Below the pieces are notes generated by a model. That model saw only the letters and a list, made by a program, of their open reading frames with translations. It did no database searches and was not told where the DNA came from. Both the position numbers and the translations under genes were made by a program. From assembly GCA_002368795.1 (NCBI GenBank), contig DFFG01000004.1, positions 10,884 through 17,539 of the forward strand: DNA of 6,656 nt. The letters run 5' to 3'. The DNA is from Eubacterium sp. UBA3782. Its GTDB lineage: Bacteria; Bacillota; Clostridia; Lachnospirales; Lachnospiraceae. Positions 1 to 5,466 of the stretch are shown one piece after another; position 1 is the first letter of the stretch, and each line of letters starts with the position of its first letter.

Positions 1-1082
1 AGACCATGCAGACCGAGCTGGATCTTGTCGAAGGTATGCAGTTCGACCGCGGCTATCTTTCCGCATATCTGGCAACCGATATGGAGAAGATGGAAGCCAA
101 TCTGGACAGCCCCTACATCCTGATTACCGACAAGAAGATCAGCAACATCCAGGATCTTCTTCCCCTGCTTGAGCAGATCGTACAGAGCGGCGCAAGCCTT
201 CTGATCATCGCTGAGGATGTCGAGGGTGAGGCCCTTTCCACTCTGATCGTCAACAAGCTTCGCGGAACCTTCAAGGTATGTGCAGTCAAGGCTCCGGGCT
301 ATGGCGACAGAAGAAAAGAGATGCTGCAGGATATCGCCGTTCTGACCGGCGGCCAGGTCGTATCCTCCGATCTCGGCCTTGAGCTGAAGGATGCCAACAT
401 GTCCATGCTCGGACGTGCAAAATCCGTCAAGGTCAAGAAGGAGAACACAGTCATCGTTGACGGTGCCGGCAATGCACAGGATATCCAGAACCGCATCAGT
501 CAGATCAAGGGACAGATCGCTGAGACAAAGTCCGACTTCGACCGTGAGAAACTGCAGGAGAGACTGGCCAAGCTGTCCGGCGGCGTAGCCGTTATCCGTG
601 TAGGCGCAGCTACCGAGACTGAGATGAAGGAAGCTAAGCTTCGTATGGAAGATGCTCTGAATGCAACCCGTGCTGCAGTAGAAGAGGGCGTCATCGCAGG
701 CGGCGGATCCGCATACGTACATGCAACCGTCAGACTGGCTGAGTTCGTCAACAGCCTCGAGGGTGACGAGAAGACCGGTGCACAGATCGTCATGAAGGCA
801 CTGGAAGCTCCGATGGCAATGATCGCTGCAAACGCAGGCCTTCAGGGCGCAGTCATCATCAACAAGGTCAAAGAGGCCGGCGAAGGCATTGGCTTCGATG
901 CATACAAGGAAGAGTATGTCAACATGATCGATGCAGGCATCCTGGATCCCGCAAAGGTTACCAGAAGCGCTCTGCAGAACGCAACCTCTGTAGCCTCCAC
1001 TCTGCTGACCACCGAGTCCGCAGTCTCCATCATCAAAGAGCCCGCTCCGGCAGCACCGGCAGCAGCTCCCGGAATGATGTAA
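1..1082 (+). CDS. groEL: Chaperonin GroEL (60 kDa, HSP60), 5' end outside the window
   Basis: ATP-driven chaperonin that forms the double-ring folding cage with GroES in the cytoplasm. The reading frame is open to the window edge, so the first ATG seen (position 6) is internal. By alignment from memory to E. coli GroEL, the visible part begins near residue 182 and runs to the C terminus. It covers the apical domain from the hinge region VEGMQFDRGYLS, the returning intermediate domain (KLSGGVAVIRVGAATE) and the C-terminal equatorial half (EEGVIAGGG). The NMIDAGILDP segment holds the aspartate equivalent to the ATP-hydrolysis residue Asp398. The C terminus ends in an Ala/Pro-rich tail closing with PGMM instead of the long GGM repeats of proteobacteria. 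A strong terminator follows 34 bases after the stop, so groEL is the last gene of its transcript; groES would be expected just upstream. No frameshift or missing key residue is visible. Confidence 0.98.
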   Translation, partial: TMQTELDLVEGMQFDRGYLSAYLATDMEKMEANLDSPYILITDKKISNIQDLLPLLEQIVQSGASLLIIAEDVEGEALSTLIVNKLRGTFKVCAVKAPGYGDRRKEMLQDIAVLTGGQVVSSDLGLELKDANMSMLGRAKSVKVKKENTVIVDGAGNAQDIQNRISQIKGQIAETKSDFDREKLQERLAKLSGGVAVIRVGAATETEMKEAKLRMEDALNATRAAVEEGVIAGGGSAYVHATVRLAEFVNSLEGDEKTGAQIVMKALEAPMAMIAANAGLQGAVIINKVKEAGEGIGFDAYKEEYVNMIDAGILDPAKVTRSALQNATSVASTLLTTESAVSIIKEPAPAAPAAAPGMM

Positions 1083-1115
1083 GACAACCGGCAGCAAATC
1101 TACAAAAAACAGTAC

Positions 1116-1146
1116 AGGACCGCCCGACAACCGGGCGGTCCTTTTT
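1116..1146 (+). terminator. Intrinsic terminator after groEL
   Basis: A perfect 11-base-pair stem (AGGACCGCCCG with CGGGCGGTCCT) closes a 5-base loop (ACAAC). It is followed directly by five T residues and preceded by a short A run. It lies 34 bases after the groEL stop and should end the chaperonin transcript. Confidence 0.95.
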
Positions 1147-1154
1147 GCGTGAGA

Positions 1155-1290
1155 ATTGGGACGGTTCTATCTGGCTGGTCATTCCGATCAGACAGCCAGG
1201 CCAGCATGACACTTGGAACCGTTCCAGTTGTCTGCTTGCCTGGTCAGTCCGGCCAGCAAGACAAATAGTACCGTCCCACTTGTCTGCTTG
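1155..1290. repeat. REP-like cluster of imperfect palindromes and direct repeats
   Basis: Non-coding tract between groEL and the lipoprotein gene. GGGACGGT at 1158-1165 is mirrored by ACCGTCCC at 1270-1277, and the mirror continues imperfectly inward (GGGACGGTTCTAT against GGGACGGTACTAT). An inner imperfect hairpin spans about 1197-1243 around TGGAACCGTTCCA (1214-1226). A smaller one pairs CTGGCTG (1171-1177) with CAGCCAG (1193-1199). A 21-base direct repeat occurs at 1218-1238 and 1270-1290 with two mismatches, ending in TTGTCTGCTTG. The tract looks like a REP or MITE-type intergenic element with several decayed units. I recall similar GGGACGGT/ACCGTCCC palindromes between genes in other Clostridia, but that is memory, not a search. 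No protein-coding potential is supported. Confidence 0.7.
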
Positions 1291-1332
1291 TTCGAAGTTT
1301 TTGGTCCGAAGTTTTTGGTTCGAAGTTTTTTA
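1291..1332. repeat. Three tandem copies of a 14-base unit
   Basis: Three adjacent units start at 1291, 1305 and 1319, each reading close to TTCGAAGTTTTTGG. Unit 2 differs by T to C in the second base, and unit 3 diverges in its last two bases. The array abuts the REP-like cluster on its left. The rest of the gap up to the next gene (1333-1421) is AT-rich and probably holds that gene's promoter, but no convincing -35/-10 pair was found. Confidence 0.85.
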
Positions 1333-1421
1333 TACGCTCCTGCAACATTTTGCTTTTGCCGATTGTATTCTGTTCAGAAGGTTAACATAGATCATGAATG
1401 AATCGAATAAAGGAGAAGGAT

Positions 1422-2513
1422 ATGAAGAGAGAGATAAGGTTTAAGAAAGTGGCTGTGGTTTTTGCCCTGGCCGGTATTCTTGCCGGTTCTATGACTTTTG
1501 GTGCCTGCGGGGGAGCGGGTAAGGCTTCTTCGGGTGATGCTGCCGCTCCGCAGGCGGCTTATGCCACGACGGAGGGAGCGTATGCGGAGGAGTACGGTTA
1601 TGCGAATGAGGAGCTGGCTACGGAGGAGCTGATCGCAGAGGAAGACACTGCAGAGATCACAACGGAAGAGCCGGAGCCTGCCGGAGCCTCAGCAGCGGCA
1701 GCGGAGCAGAAGCTGATCTATGTGTGCGATATGCATATGCAGACGCTGAATTATGTGGAGAGTGTTGCCTATATCCGGGAAAAGACGGCAAAGTATGGCG
1801 GCATCATCGAGTCTGAATCTGAGTCGGACAGCAATTATAACTGGTATATGGAAGGGGCAAGGACAACAGGAACCCGCTCCATGTATCTTGTGCTCCGGAT
1901 CCCGACCGGCAGCTACCAGGCTTTTCTGGATGATATGAACGGGACAGGAAAGATCCTGAGCCGCAGCTCGAGTGTGCAGAATATCACCAAGCAGTATAAC
2001 GATAAAAGCGTGGAGATCAGCGCTCTGATGACGCAGGAGGAAAGGCTCCTTGCCATGATGGATCAGGCAGAGACCATCGAGGATATGATCGCGATCGAGG
2101 AACGGCTGACGGAGGTCCAGACCCAGCTGAACAAATACCGTTCCCAGCTGGAGCAGATGGATACGGATGTTGCCTGGTCGACTGTGAATCTTAACATCGA
2201 GGAGGTCGTTCAGTATTCGCCTGTCACCGGCCCGGAAAAGACAGAGACCTTTGTTGACCGTCTGAAGAACACTCTGAAGTGGACCTGGAATTTCTTCTTT
2301 GAGCTGCTGGAGGGTGTGCTGTTCTTCCTGATCCGGATGATCCCGGTCATCATTATTGGCGGTGTCTTGTTCCTTCCGCTTCGCGCAATCTGGAAGGCCA
2401 TCCGGGGACGCAGAAGCAAAAAGAAAGAGAAAAAGCAGGCCGATACCGAATGGATAAAGCCAAAGGAGATGCCGGAGAATACGGCAGATACAGAGGCAAA
2501 AAAGGAGCAGTGA
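1422..2513 (+). CDS. DUF4349-domain lipoprotein with C-terminal membrane anchor
   Basis: Predicted cell-surface protein of 363 residues; its molecular role is unknown. The start at 1422 is preferred over the in-frame ATG at 1398 because AGGAG (1411-1415) sits 6 bases before it and the N terminus then begins with a normal signal sequence. Basic residues are followed by a hydrophobic stretch ending FGAC-GG, a plausible lipobox with Cys29 as the lipidated residue (Phe at -3 is unusual). Residues 40-95 are a low-complexity Ala/Glu/Thr/Tyr-rich linker. The DUF4349 domain follows, from about KLIYVCDMHMQTLNY to VAWSTVNLNIEEV. It contains a predicted coiled coil (about 200-245, rich in Glu, Gln and Leu heptads). 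A transmembrane segment lies at about 294-322, followed by a strongly basic tail (RGRRSKKKEKK), which suggests a cytoplasmic C terminus. The protein would thus be tethered at both ends. It appears to be a single-gene unit. Confidence 0.9.
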   Translation: MKREIRFKKVAVVFALAGILAGSMTFGACGGAGKASSGDAAAPQAAYATTEGAYAEEYGYANEELATEELIAEEDTAEITTEEPEPAGASAAAAEQKLIYVCDMHMQTLNYVESVAYIREKTAKYGGIIESESESDSNYNWYMEGARTTGTRSMYLVLRIPTGSYQAFLDDMNGTGKILSRSSSVQNITKQYNDKSVEISALMTQEERLLAMMDQAETIEDMIAIEERLTEVQTQLNKYRSQLEQMDTDVAWSTVNLNIEEVVQYSPVTGPEKTETFVDRLKNTLKWTWNFFFELLEGVLFFLIRMIPVIIIGGVLFLPLRAIWKAIRGRRSKKKEKKQADTEWIKPKEMPENTADTEAKKEQ

Positions 2514-2520
2514 AACGTAA

Positions 2521-2580
2521 ATGCAGCCCTTCTGCATAAGGGAGAGCAGTCCATGCAAAGATCTGCAGAAAAGCTGCAGA
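2521..2580 (+). other. Two short hairpins after the lipoprotein gene
   Basis: ATGCAG (2521-2526) pairs with CTGCAT (2532-2537), and TCTGCAG (2562-2568) pairs with CTGCAGA (2574-2580) around AAAAG. Neither is followed by a T run, so they are not standard intrinsic terminators. They may mark a weak or factor-dependent 3' end, or protect the transcript end. Nothing else is seen between 2514 and the promoter at 2598. Confidence 0.35.
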
Positions 2581-2597
2581 GATAAGCGAAAAAAACC

Positions 2598-2626
2598 TTG
2601 ACACCAAAGGGATCAGGTGATAACAT
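2598..2626 (+). promoter_or_regulatory. Promoter of the infC-rpmI-rplT operon
   Basis: A perfect TTGACA -35 box (2598-2603) is followed by 17 bases and TAACAT (2621-2626), with a TGn extension directly before the -10 box (TG at 2618-2619). This fits a housekeeping sigma-A promoter. Transcription would start near 2633 and give a leader of about 217 bases before infC. Confidence 0.8.
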
Positions 2627-2670
2627 ACCAGATGTTGAAAAGAAAGAAGAGTGTCCACTCTCACCTGATC
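2611..2670. repeat. Perfect 10-base inverted repeat around the infC promoter start region
   Basis: GATCAGGTGA (2611-2620) is exactly mirrored by TCACCTGATC (2661-2670), with 40 bases between. The left arm fills the promoter spacer up to the -10 box. The right arm lies in the leader and abuts the antiterminator strand. If transcription starts near 2633, the left arm is not in the RNA, which would favour a DNA-level role; an upstream start would place both arms in the leader RNA. Confidence 0.6.
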
Positions 2671-2737
2671 ACGGAGGCGTGTCCCGGGTTAATATGGCAG
2701 AAGAGAAGCGCAGTATGTGTTTCTGTTCTTTCGTATC

Positions 2738-2776
2738 AGAGTGGATAGCCCTTATGGTTATCCACTTTTCTTTTTA
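2738..2776 (+). terminator. Attenuator terminator in the infC leader
   Basis: An 11-pair stem (2740-2750 with 2756-2766, one G-U pair) closes the loop CTTAT. It is followed by a T-rich run from 2766 (TTTTCTTTTTATT). It lies 84 bases before the infC start codon, so it acts inside the operon transcript and is not the end of the previous gene. Its left arm is the strand captured by the antiterminator. Confidence 0.9.
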
Positions 2777-2835
2777 TTCTGTGAAGACACAGAACTGTTT
2801 TCAACAGAGGTAGTTCAGTGCAAGGCTCTAATAAA

Positions 2836-2841
2836 AGGAGG
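2836..2841 (+). promoter_or_regulatory. Ribosome binding site that sets the infC ATT start
   Basis: AGGAGG lies 8 bases before ATT at 2850, the usual spacing. The first in-frame ATG (2862) is 20 bases away, too far for normal initiation. The neighbouring genes rpmI and rplT use 8 to 9 bases. Confidence 0.9.
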
Positions 2842-2849
2842 GTAAGGAA

Positions 2850-3359
2850 ATTAGCGAGTTAATGATCAACGAACAGATTCGTGACCGGGAGGTCAGGCTG
2901 ATCGGTGAAGATGGGGAGCAGCTGGGCATCATGTCCGCAAGGGATGCATACCTGAGAGCGCAGGACGCCGGACTTGATCTGGTAAAGATCGCTCCGATGG
3001 CAAAGCCGCCCGTATGCAAGATCGTGGATTACGGAAAATACCGTTACGATCAGGCACGACGCGAGAAGGAGGCCAGAAAAAAACAGCATATCGTTGAGAT
3101 AAAGGAGATTCGTATGTCTCCCAATATCGATGAAAACGATCTGAACACCAAGATCGGTGCTGCGAAGAAGTTCCTCACCAAAGGTGATAAGGTCAAAGTA
3201 ACTCTTCGGTTCCGGGGACGTGAGATGGCACATATGAATGCCAGCAAGCACATTCTGGACGAATTTGCTGAAGCACTTACCGATATCGCAAACGTCGAGA
3301 AGCCCGCAAAGGTCGAAGGACGGAACATGAGTATTGTACTGGGACAGAAGAGAAAATAA
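2850..3359 (+). CDS. infC: Translation initiation factor IF-3, ATT start
   Basis: IF-3 binds the 30S subunit, keeps the subunits apart and checks the start codon and initiator tRNA. The 169-residue product has the N-terminal domain (ELMINEQIRDREVRLIGEDGEQLGI through PPVCKIVDYGKYRYD), a Lys/Arg/Glu-rich helical linker (QARREKEARKKQ) and the C-terminal domain (EIKEIRMSPNIDENDL through RNMSIVLGQKRK). The start is placed at ATT 2850: it is in frame, correctly spaced from AGGAGG, and gives the extra residues SEL before the downstream Met. AUU and related codons at infC starts are a known autocontrol device, because IF-3 itself rejects them. An annotation beginning at ATG 2862 would be four residues short. 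First gene of the infC-rpmI-rplT operon; the gap to rpmI is 20 bases. Confidence 0.96.
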   Translation: MSELMINEQIRDREVRLIGEDGEQLGIMSARDAYLRAQDAGLDLVKIAPMAKPPVCKIVDYGKYRYDQARREKEARKKQHIVEIKEIRMSPNIDENDLNTKIGAAKKFLTKGDKVKVTLRFRGREMAHMNASKHILDEFAEALTDIANVEKPAKVEGRNMSIVLGQKRK

Positions 3360-3379
3360 AGCATAAGGAGGAATAGAAC

Positions 3380-3577
3380 ATGCCCAAGATGAAGACAAGC
3401 CGTGCAGCGGCAAAACGTTTTAAAGTAACCGGAACCGGTAAGCTGGTTAGAAACAAAGCTTACAAGAGCCATATCCTGACCAAGAAGACCAGAAAGCGTA
3501 AGAGGAATCTGAGAAAAGCTACTGTTATGGATCAGACCAATGTACGTAACATGAAGAAGATCTTACCGTACATCTAA
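3380..3577 (+). CDS. rpmI: 50S ribosomal protein L35
   Basis: Small basic protein of the large ribosomal subunit, 65 residues, the normal length. It carries the family pattern MPKMKTSRAAAKRFKVTGTGK near the start and the basic core KKTRKRKRNLR in the middle, closing with MKKILPYI. AGGAGG (3366-3371) sits 8 bases before the ATG. It lies between infC and rplT in the usual order and is most likely co-transcribed and controlled through the same leader. Confidence 0.98.
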   Translation: MPKMKTSRAAAKRFKVTGTGKLVRNKAYKSHILTKKTRKRKRNLRKATVMDQTNVRNMKKILPYI

Positions 3578-3599
3578 TCGCTGAAGGAGGATATGAACA

Positions 3600-3956
3600 A
3601 TGGCAAGAATCAAAGGCGGATTAAACGCAAAAAAGAAACACAACAGAGTTTTAAAACTTGCTAAGGGCTACAGAGGAGCCAGAAGCAAACAGTATCGTAT
3701 CGCAAAGCAGTCCGTTATGCGTGCTCTGGCCAGCGCTTATGCAGGCCGCAAGGAGAGAAAGCGTCAGTTCCGTCAGCTGTGGATCGCCCGTATCAATGCA
3801 GCTGCAAGACTGAATGGCCTGTCCTACAGCAAGTTCATGTACGGTCTGAAGACCGCTGGCGTAGATCTGAACCGTAAGGTTCTGGCTGATATGGCTGTTT
3901 CCGATAAGGAAGGCTTCGCTCAGCTGGCTGAGATCGCAAAGAACGCTCTGGCTTAA
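3600..3956 (+). CDS. rplT: 50S ribosomal protein L20
   Basis: Early-assembly protein of the large subunit that binds 23S rRNA, 118 residues, the normal length. The N-terminal half is a long basic extension (MARIKGGLNAKKKHNRVLKLAKGYRGARS). The C-terminal globular part (SYSKFMYGLKTAGVDLNRKVLADMAV) is the portion that represses its own operon in characterised species. AAGGAGG (3584-3590) lies 9 bases before the start. An out-of-frame ATG at 3593 is too close to the binding site to compete. Last gene of the operon; a long terminator hairpin follows after 26 bases. Its protein is the expected ligand of the leader upstream of infC, which would close a feedback loop. Confidence 0.98.
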   Translation: MARIKGGLNAKKKHNRVLKLAKGYRGARSKQYRIAKQSVMRALASAYAGRKERKRQFRQLWIARINAAARLNGLSYSKFMYGLKTAGVDLNRKVLADMAVSDKEGFAQLAEIAKNALA

Positions 3957-3982
3957 TATAGGTTAAAGCTGATACAGAATAT

Positions 3983-4031
3983 AAAAATCACCCGGTAAAT
4001 CTCAATGGCGAGATGTTATCGGGTGATTTTT
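3983..4031. terminator. Long terminator shared by rplT and aroC
   Basis: AAAAATCACCCG (3983-3994) pairs with CGGGTGATTTTT (4020-4031). The stem continues inward with one G-U pair (3995 with 4019) and a single bulged G (4015) to ATCTC/GAGAT around the loop AATGGC. The right arm ends in five T residues on the plus strand. The left arm gives a T run on the minus strand, so the hairpin can stop both the ribosomal operon and convergent aroC transcription. Confidence 0.92.
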
Positions 4032-4040
4032 GTCTATTTG

Positions 4041-4192
4041 CGGATCCGTCCGTATTCTTTGGGACGCCGGATCTTCCGGAAGTTATTCGTACGCTTTGGG
4101 ACACCGGATCTTCCGGAAGCTGTCCATACGTTTTGGGACGCCAGATCTTCCGGAATCCGTCAGTGCCCTTTGGGACACCAGATCTTCTGCAG
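4041..4192. repeat. 37-base tandem repeat array overlapping the 3' end of aroC
   Basis: Four units begin with TTTGGGAC at 4058, 4095, 4132 and 4169, an exact 37-base period. The last one is partial (24 bases), and a decayed tail of a further unit lies at 4041-4057. Each unit has a conserved 5' part of about 24 bases (TTTGGGAC, CC, GATCTTCCGG) and a more variable tail of about 13 bases. Units 1 and 2 differ at six positions, all transitions. CTTCCGGAAG is a perfect palindrome in units 1 and 2, and CCGGA can pair with TCCGG there to make a small hairpin. The aroC stop codon lies in the tail of unit 3. Since 37 is not a multiple of three, the array has no repeated protein meaning. It should be transcribed as the aroC 3' untranslated region. 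Confidence 0.9.
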
Positions 4193-5266
4193 ATTGTCGA
4201 GGCGGGCGCCCATGCCGACCAGGAGCGCATCCAGGATGGTGATGGCAGCCATGGCTTCCGTGACAACAACGGCACGGGGGACGATGACGGGATCGTGCCG
4301 GCCTTTGATCCGGATCTCCTGCTTCTGGCCTTCCCGGTCAACGGTCTGCTGCAGGGAGGCGATAGAGGGTGTCGGCTTTACCGCACAGCGGATGACAAGG
4401 TCGGAACCGTCGCTGATGCCGCCAAGGATACCTCCGGCGTGGTTGGTATGCTTGGTGATGCGGCCGTCTGCGCCGATGGTGAAGGCGTCATTGTTGGTGC
4501 TGCCGCAGGCAGCGGCAGCGGCAAAGCCGTCGCCGATCTCTACACCCTTGACGGCTCCGATGGACATCATGGCCTTTGCCAGGTTGGCATCCAGCTTTTC
4601 AAAAACCGGATCGCCCACGCCTGCCGGGAGACCTTTTACGATGCATTCGATCACGCCGCCGGCAGAGTCCTGCTCTGCCATCAGGCCGTCCAGATAATGG
4701 GAGGCAGCCTCTGCTGCCTGGGGATCGGGCATATAGAGCCGGTTGCGTGAGATCTCCTTTTCATCGAAGGTCTCGATGCTCACCGGTCCGATCTGGCGGG
4801 TATAGGCGGTAAGGGTAATGCCAAGCTCCCTCAGGAGGAGTTCTGCCACAGCGCCGCCGGCTACCCGGCCGATCGTTTCTCTTCCGGAGGAGCGTCCGCC
4901 GCCCCGGTAGTCGCGAAGCCCGTATTTTGTATCGTAACCGAAGTCAGCATGGCCGGGACGATAGATATCGGCTATGCTGCTGTAATCCTTTGAGTGCTGA
5001 TCGGTATTGCGCACCAGGATCGAGATGGGGGTGCCGGTGGTCTTCCCCTCGAAGGTGCCCGAAAGGATCTCCGCCTGATCGGCTTCCGCACGCAGGGTGG
5101 TGTAGCGGCTCTGGCCGGGCCTGCGGCGGTCCAGGAAGGGCTGAATGTCCGCTTCCGTAAGGGGAAGGCCGGCAGGGCAGCCGTCGATGACGACGCCGAT
5201 CCCTTTGCCGTGGGATTCTCCCCAGGTGGTGATCCTGAAAATAGTTCCAAATGATGATCCTGCCAT
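4160..5266 (-). CDS. aroC: Chorismate synthase
   Basis: Last step of the shikimate pathway: converts 5-enolpyruvylshikimate-3-phosphate to chorismate with reduced FMN, in the cytoplasm. The 368-residue product is of normal length. It shows GESHG (16-20) with GKGIGVVIDGCPAG, RRPGQSRYTTLRAEADQAEILSG (about 48-70), GYDTKYGLRDYRGGGRSSGRE (110-130), the region KHTNHAGGILGGISDGSDL, and GRHDPVIVPRAVVVTEAM (about 322-339). The start at 5266 gives the family N terminus MAGSSFGTIFRITTWGESHG and has AAGGA 9 bases upstream. The in-frame ATG at 5323 has no binding site and adds unfamiliar residues. The final residues LQKIWCPKGH are encoded by the 37-base repeat array, so the natural C terminus seems to have been replaced or extended. 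aroC is transcribed alone, convergent with rplT and divergent from the rhomboid-like gene. Confidence 0.96.
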   Translation of the reverse strand: MAGSSFGTIFRITTWGESHGKGIGVVIDGCPAGLPLTEADIQPFLDRRRPGQSRYTTLRAEADQAEILSGTFEGKTTGTPISILVRNTDQHSKDYSSIADIYRPGHADFGYDTKYGLRDYRGGGRSSGRETIGRVAGGAVAELLLRELGITLTAYTRQIGPVSIETFDEKEISRNRLYMPDPQAAEAASHYLDGLMAEQDSAGGVIECIVKGLPAGVGDPVFEKLDANLAKAMMSIGAVKGVEIGDGFAAAAACGSTNNDAFTIGADGRITKHTNHAGGILGGISDGSDLVIRCAVKPTPSIASLQQTVDREGQKQEIRIKGRHDPVIVPRAVVVTEAMAAITILDALLVGMGARLDNLQKIWCPKGH

Positions 5267-5348
5267 ACTTGTGTTTCCTTTTCCAAATGAGAACGAACAG
5301 GCAGCTTCAATGAGCTCTGCCATTTGGTTTCTGCGGAGCAGCGCTGCC

Positions 5349-5404
5349 GTGTCCGGTCTGCCGGAGATTTCATCGTTATTCTAGCATATGCGCCGGCAGG
5401 ACAC
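5349..5404. repeat. Imperfect inverted repeat spanning the aroC promoter
   Basis: GTGTCC (5349-5354) and CTGCCGG (5358-5364) on the left are mirrored by CCGGCAGGACAC (5393-5404) on the right. The arms match over 12 bases apart from a short bulge. They flank the proposed aroC -10 box, and the right arm overlaps the -35 box. It could be an operator, but the sequence is GC-rich and chance is possible. Confidence 0.35.
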
Positions 5405-5406
5405 AA
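5378..5406 (-). promoter_or_regulatory. Candidate aroC promoter
   Basis: On the minus strand, TTGTGT (5406-5401) is followed by 17 bases and TAGAAT (5383-5378), with a TG one base before the -10 box. The -35 box is weak, but the extended -10 is good. Transcription would start near 5371 and leave about 105 bases before the aroC ATG. That leader contains TCCGG/CCGGA and GCAGC/GCTGC self-complementary segments. Confidence 0.55.
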
Positions 5407-5436
5407 ATATTTCAGATTCTCTTTCACGGCCTCTGA

Positions 5437-5466
5437 TTGACAAGGTTTTATGCCGGATAATATAAT
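5437..5466 (+). promoter_or_regulatory. Consensus promoter of the rhomboid-like gene
   Basis: TTGACA (5437-5442) and TATAAT (5461-5466) both match the sigma-A consensus exactly, with an 18-base spacer. Transcription should start near 5473 and give a leader of about 50 bases. The -35 box lies 30 bases from that of the divergent aroC promoter. Confidence 0.85.

Larger units (their letters stand above)
2633..2849 (+). promoter_or_regulatory. infC leader with transcription attenuator (probable L20 leader)
   Basis: Untranslated leader between the operon promoter and infC. The sequence can form two exclusive structures. In one, bases 2652-2661 (TGTCCACTCT) pair with 2738-2747 (AGAGTGGATA), ten pairs including one G-U. 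In the other, 2740-2750 form the left arm of an intrinsic terminator. The 2657-2661 strand can also be held in a local hairpin with 2648-2652. In Bacillus, ribosomal protein L20 binds the infC leader and promotes premature termination. The same operon order here suggests an L20 leader, but I could not verify the 23S-like L20 binding fold. After the terminator, CTGTT (2795-2799) pairs with AACAG (2803-2807) before the ribosome binding site. Confidence 0.8.

Noticed and set aside
1366..1388. Promoter for the lipoprotein gene (TG-TATTCT at 1366-1371 or TAACAT at 1383-1388)
   Set aside because: Neither -10 candidate has an acceptable -35 box at 16-18 bases, so the promoter is not placed.
1145..1401. 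Short open frames (81 and 62 codons) in the tract after groEL
   Set aside because: They run through the palindromes and tandem repeats, lack ribosome binding sites and resemble no protein known to me.
1689..2558. Long minus-strand frame of 289 codons under the lipoprotein gene
   Set aside because: Opposite strand of a gene with clear signal peptide, domain and ribosome binding site; the composition (His, Leu, Arg, Cys rich) is typical of a shadow frame.
2632..2748. Possible 38-codon leader peptide in the infC leader, starting at the transcription start and ending in the terminator stem
   Set aside because: No ribosome binding site, would need leaderless translation, no run of regulatory codons, and an open frame this short is likely by chance. 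Its stop inside the terminator arm is intriguing but not evidence.
4041..4192. CRISPR-like array
   Set aside because: The units are contiguous diverged copies with a 37-base total period; the variable part is only about 13 bases and still similar between units, and no cas genes are present.
4013..4750. Open frame of 245 codons on the plus strand, antisense to aroC
   Set aside because: It lies opposite a fully conserved chorismate synthase gene, begins inside the terminator hairpin, has no ribosome binding site, and its repeats only reflect the 37-base DNA array.
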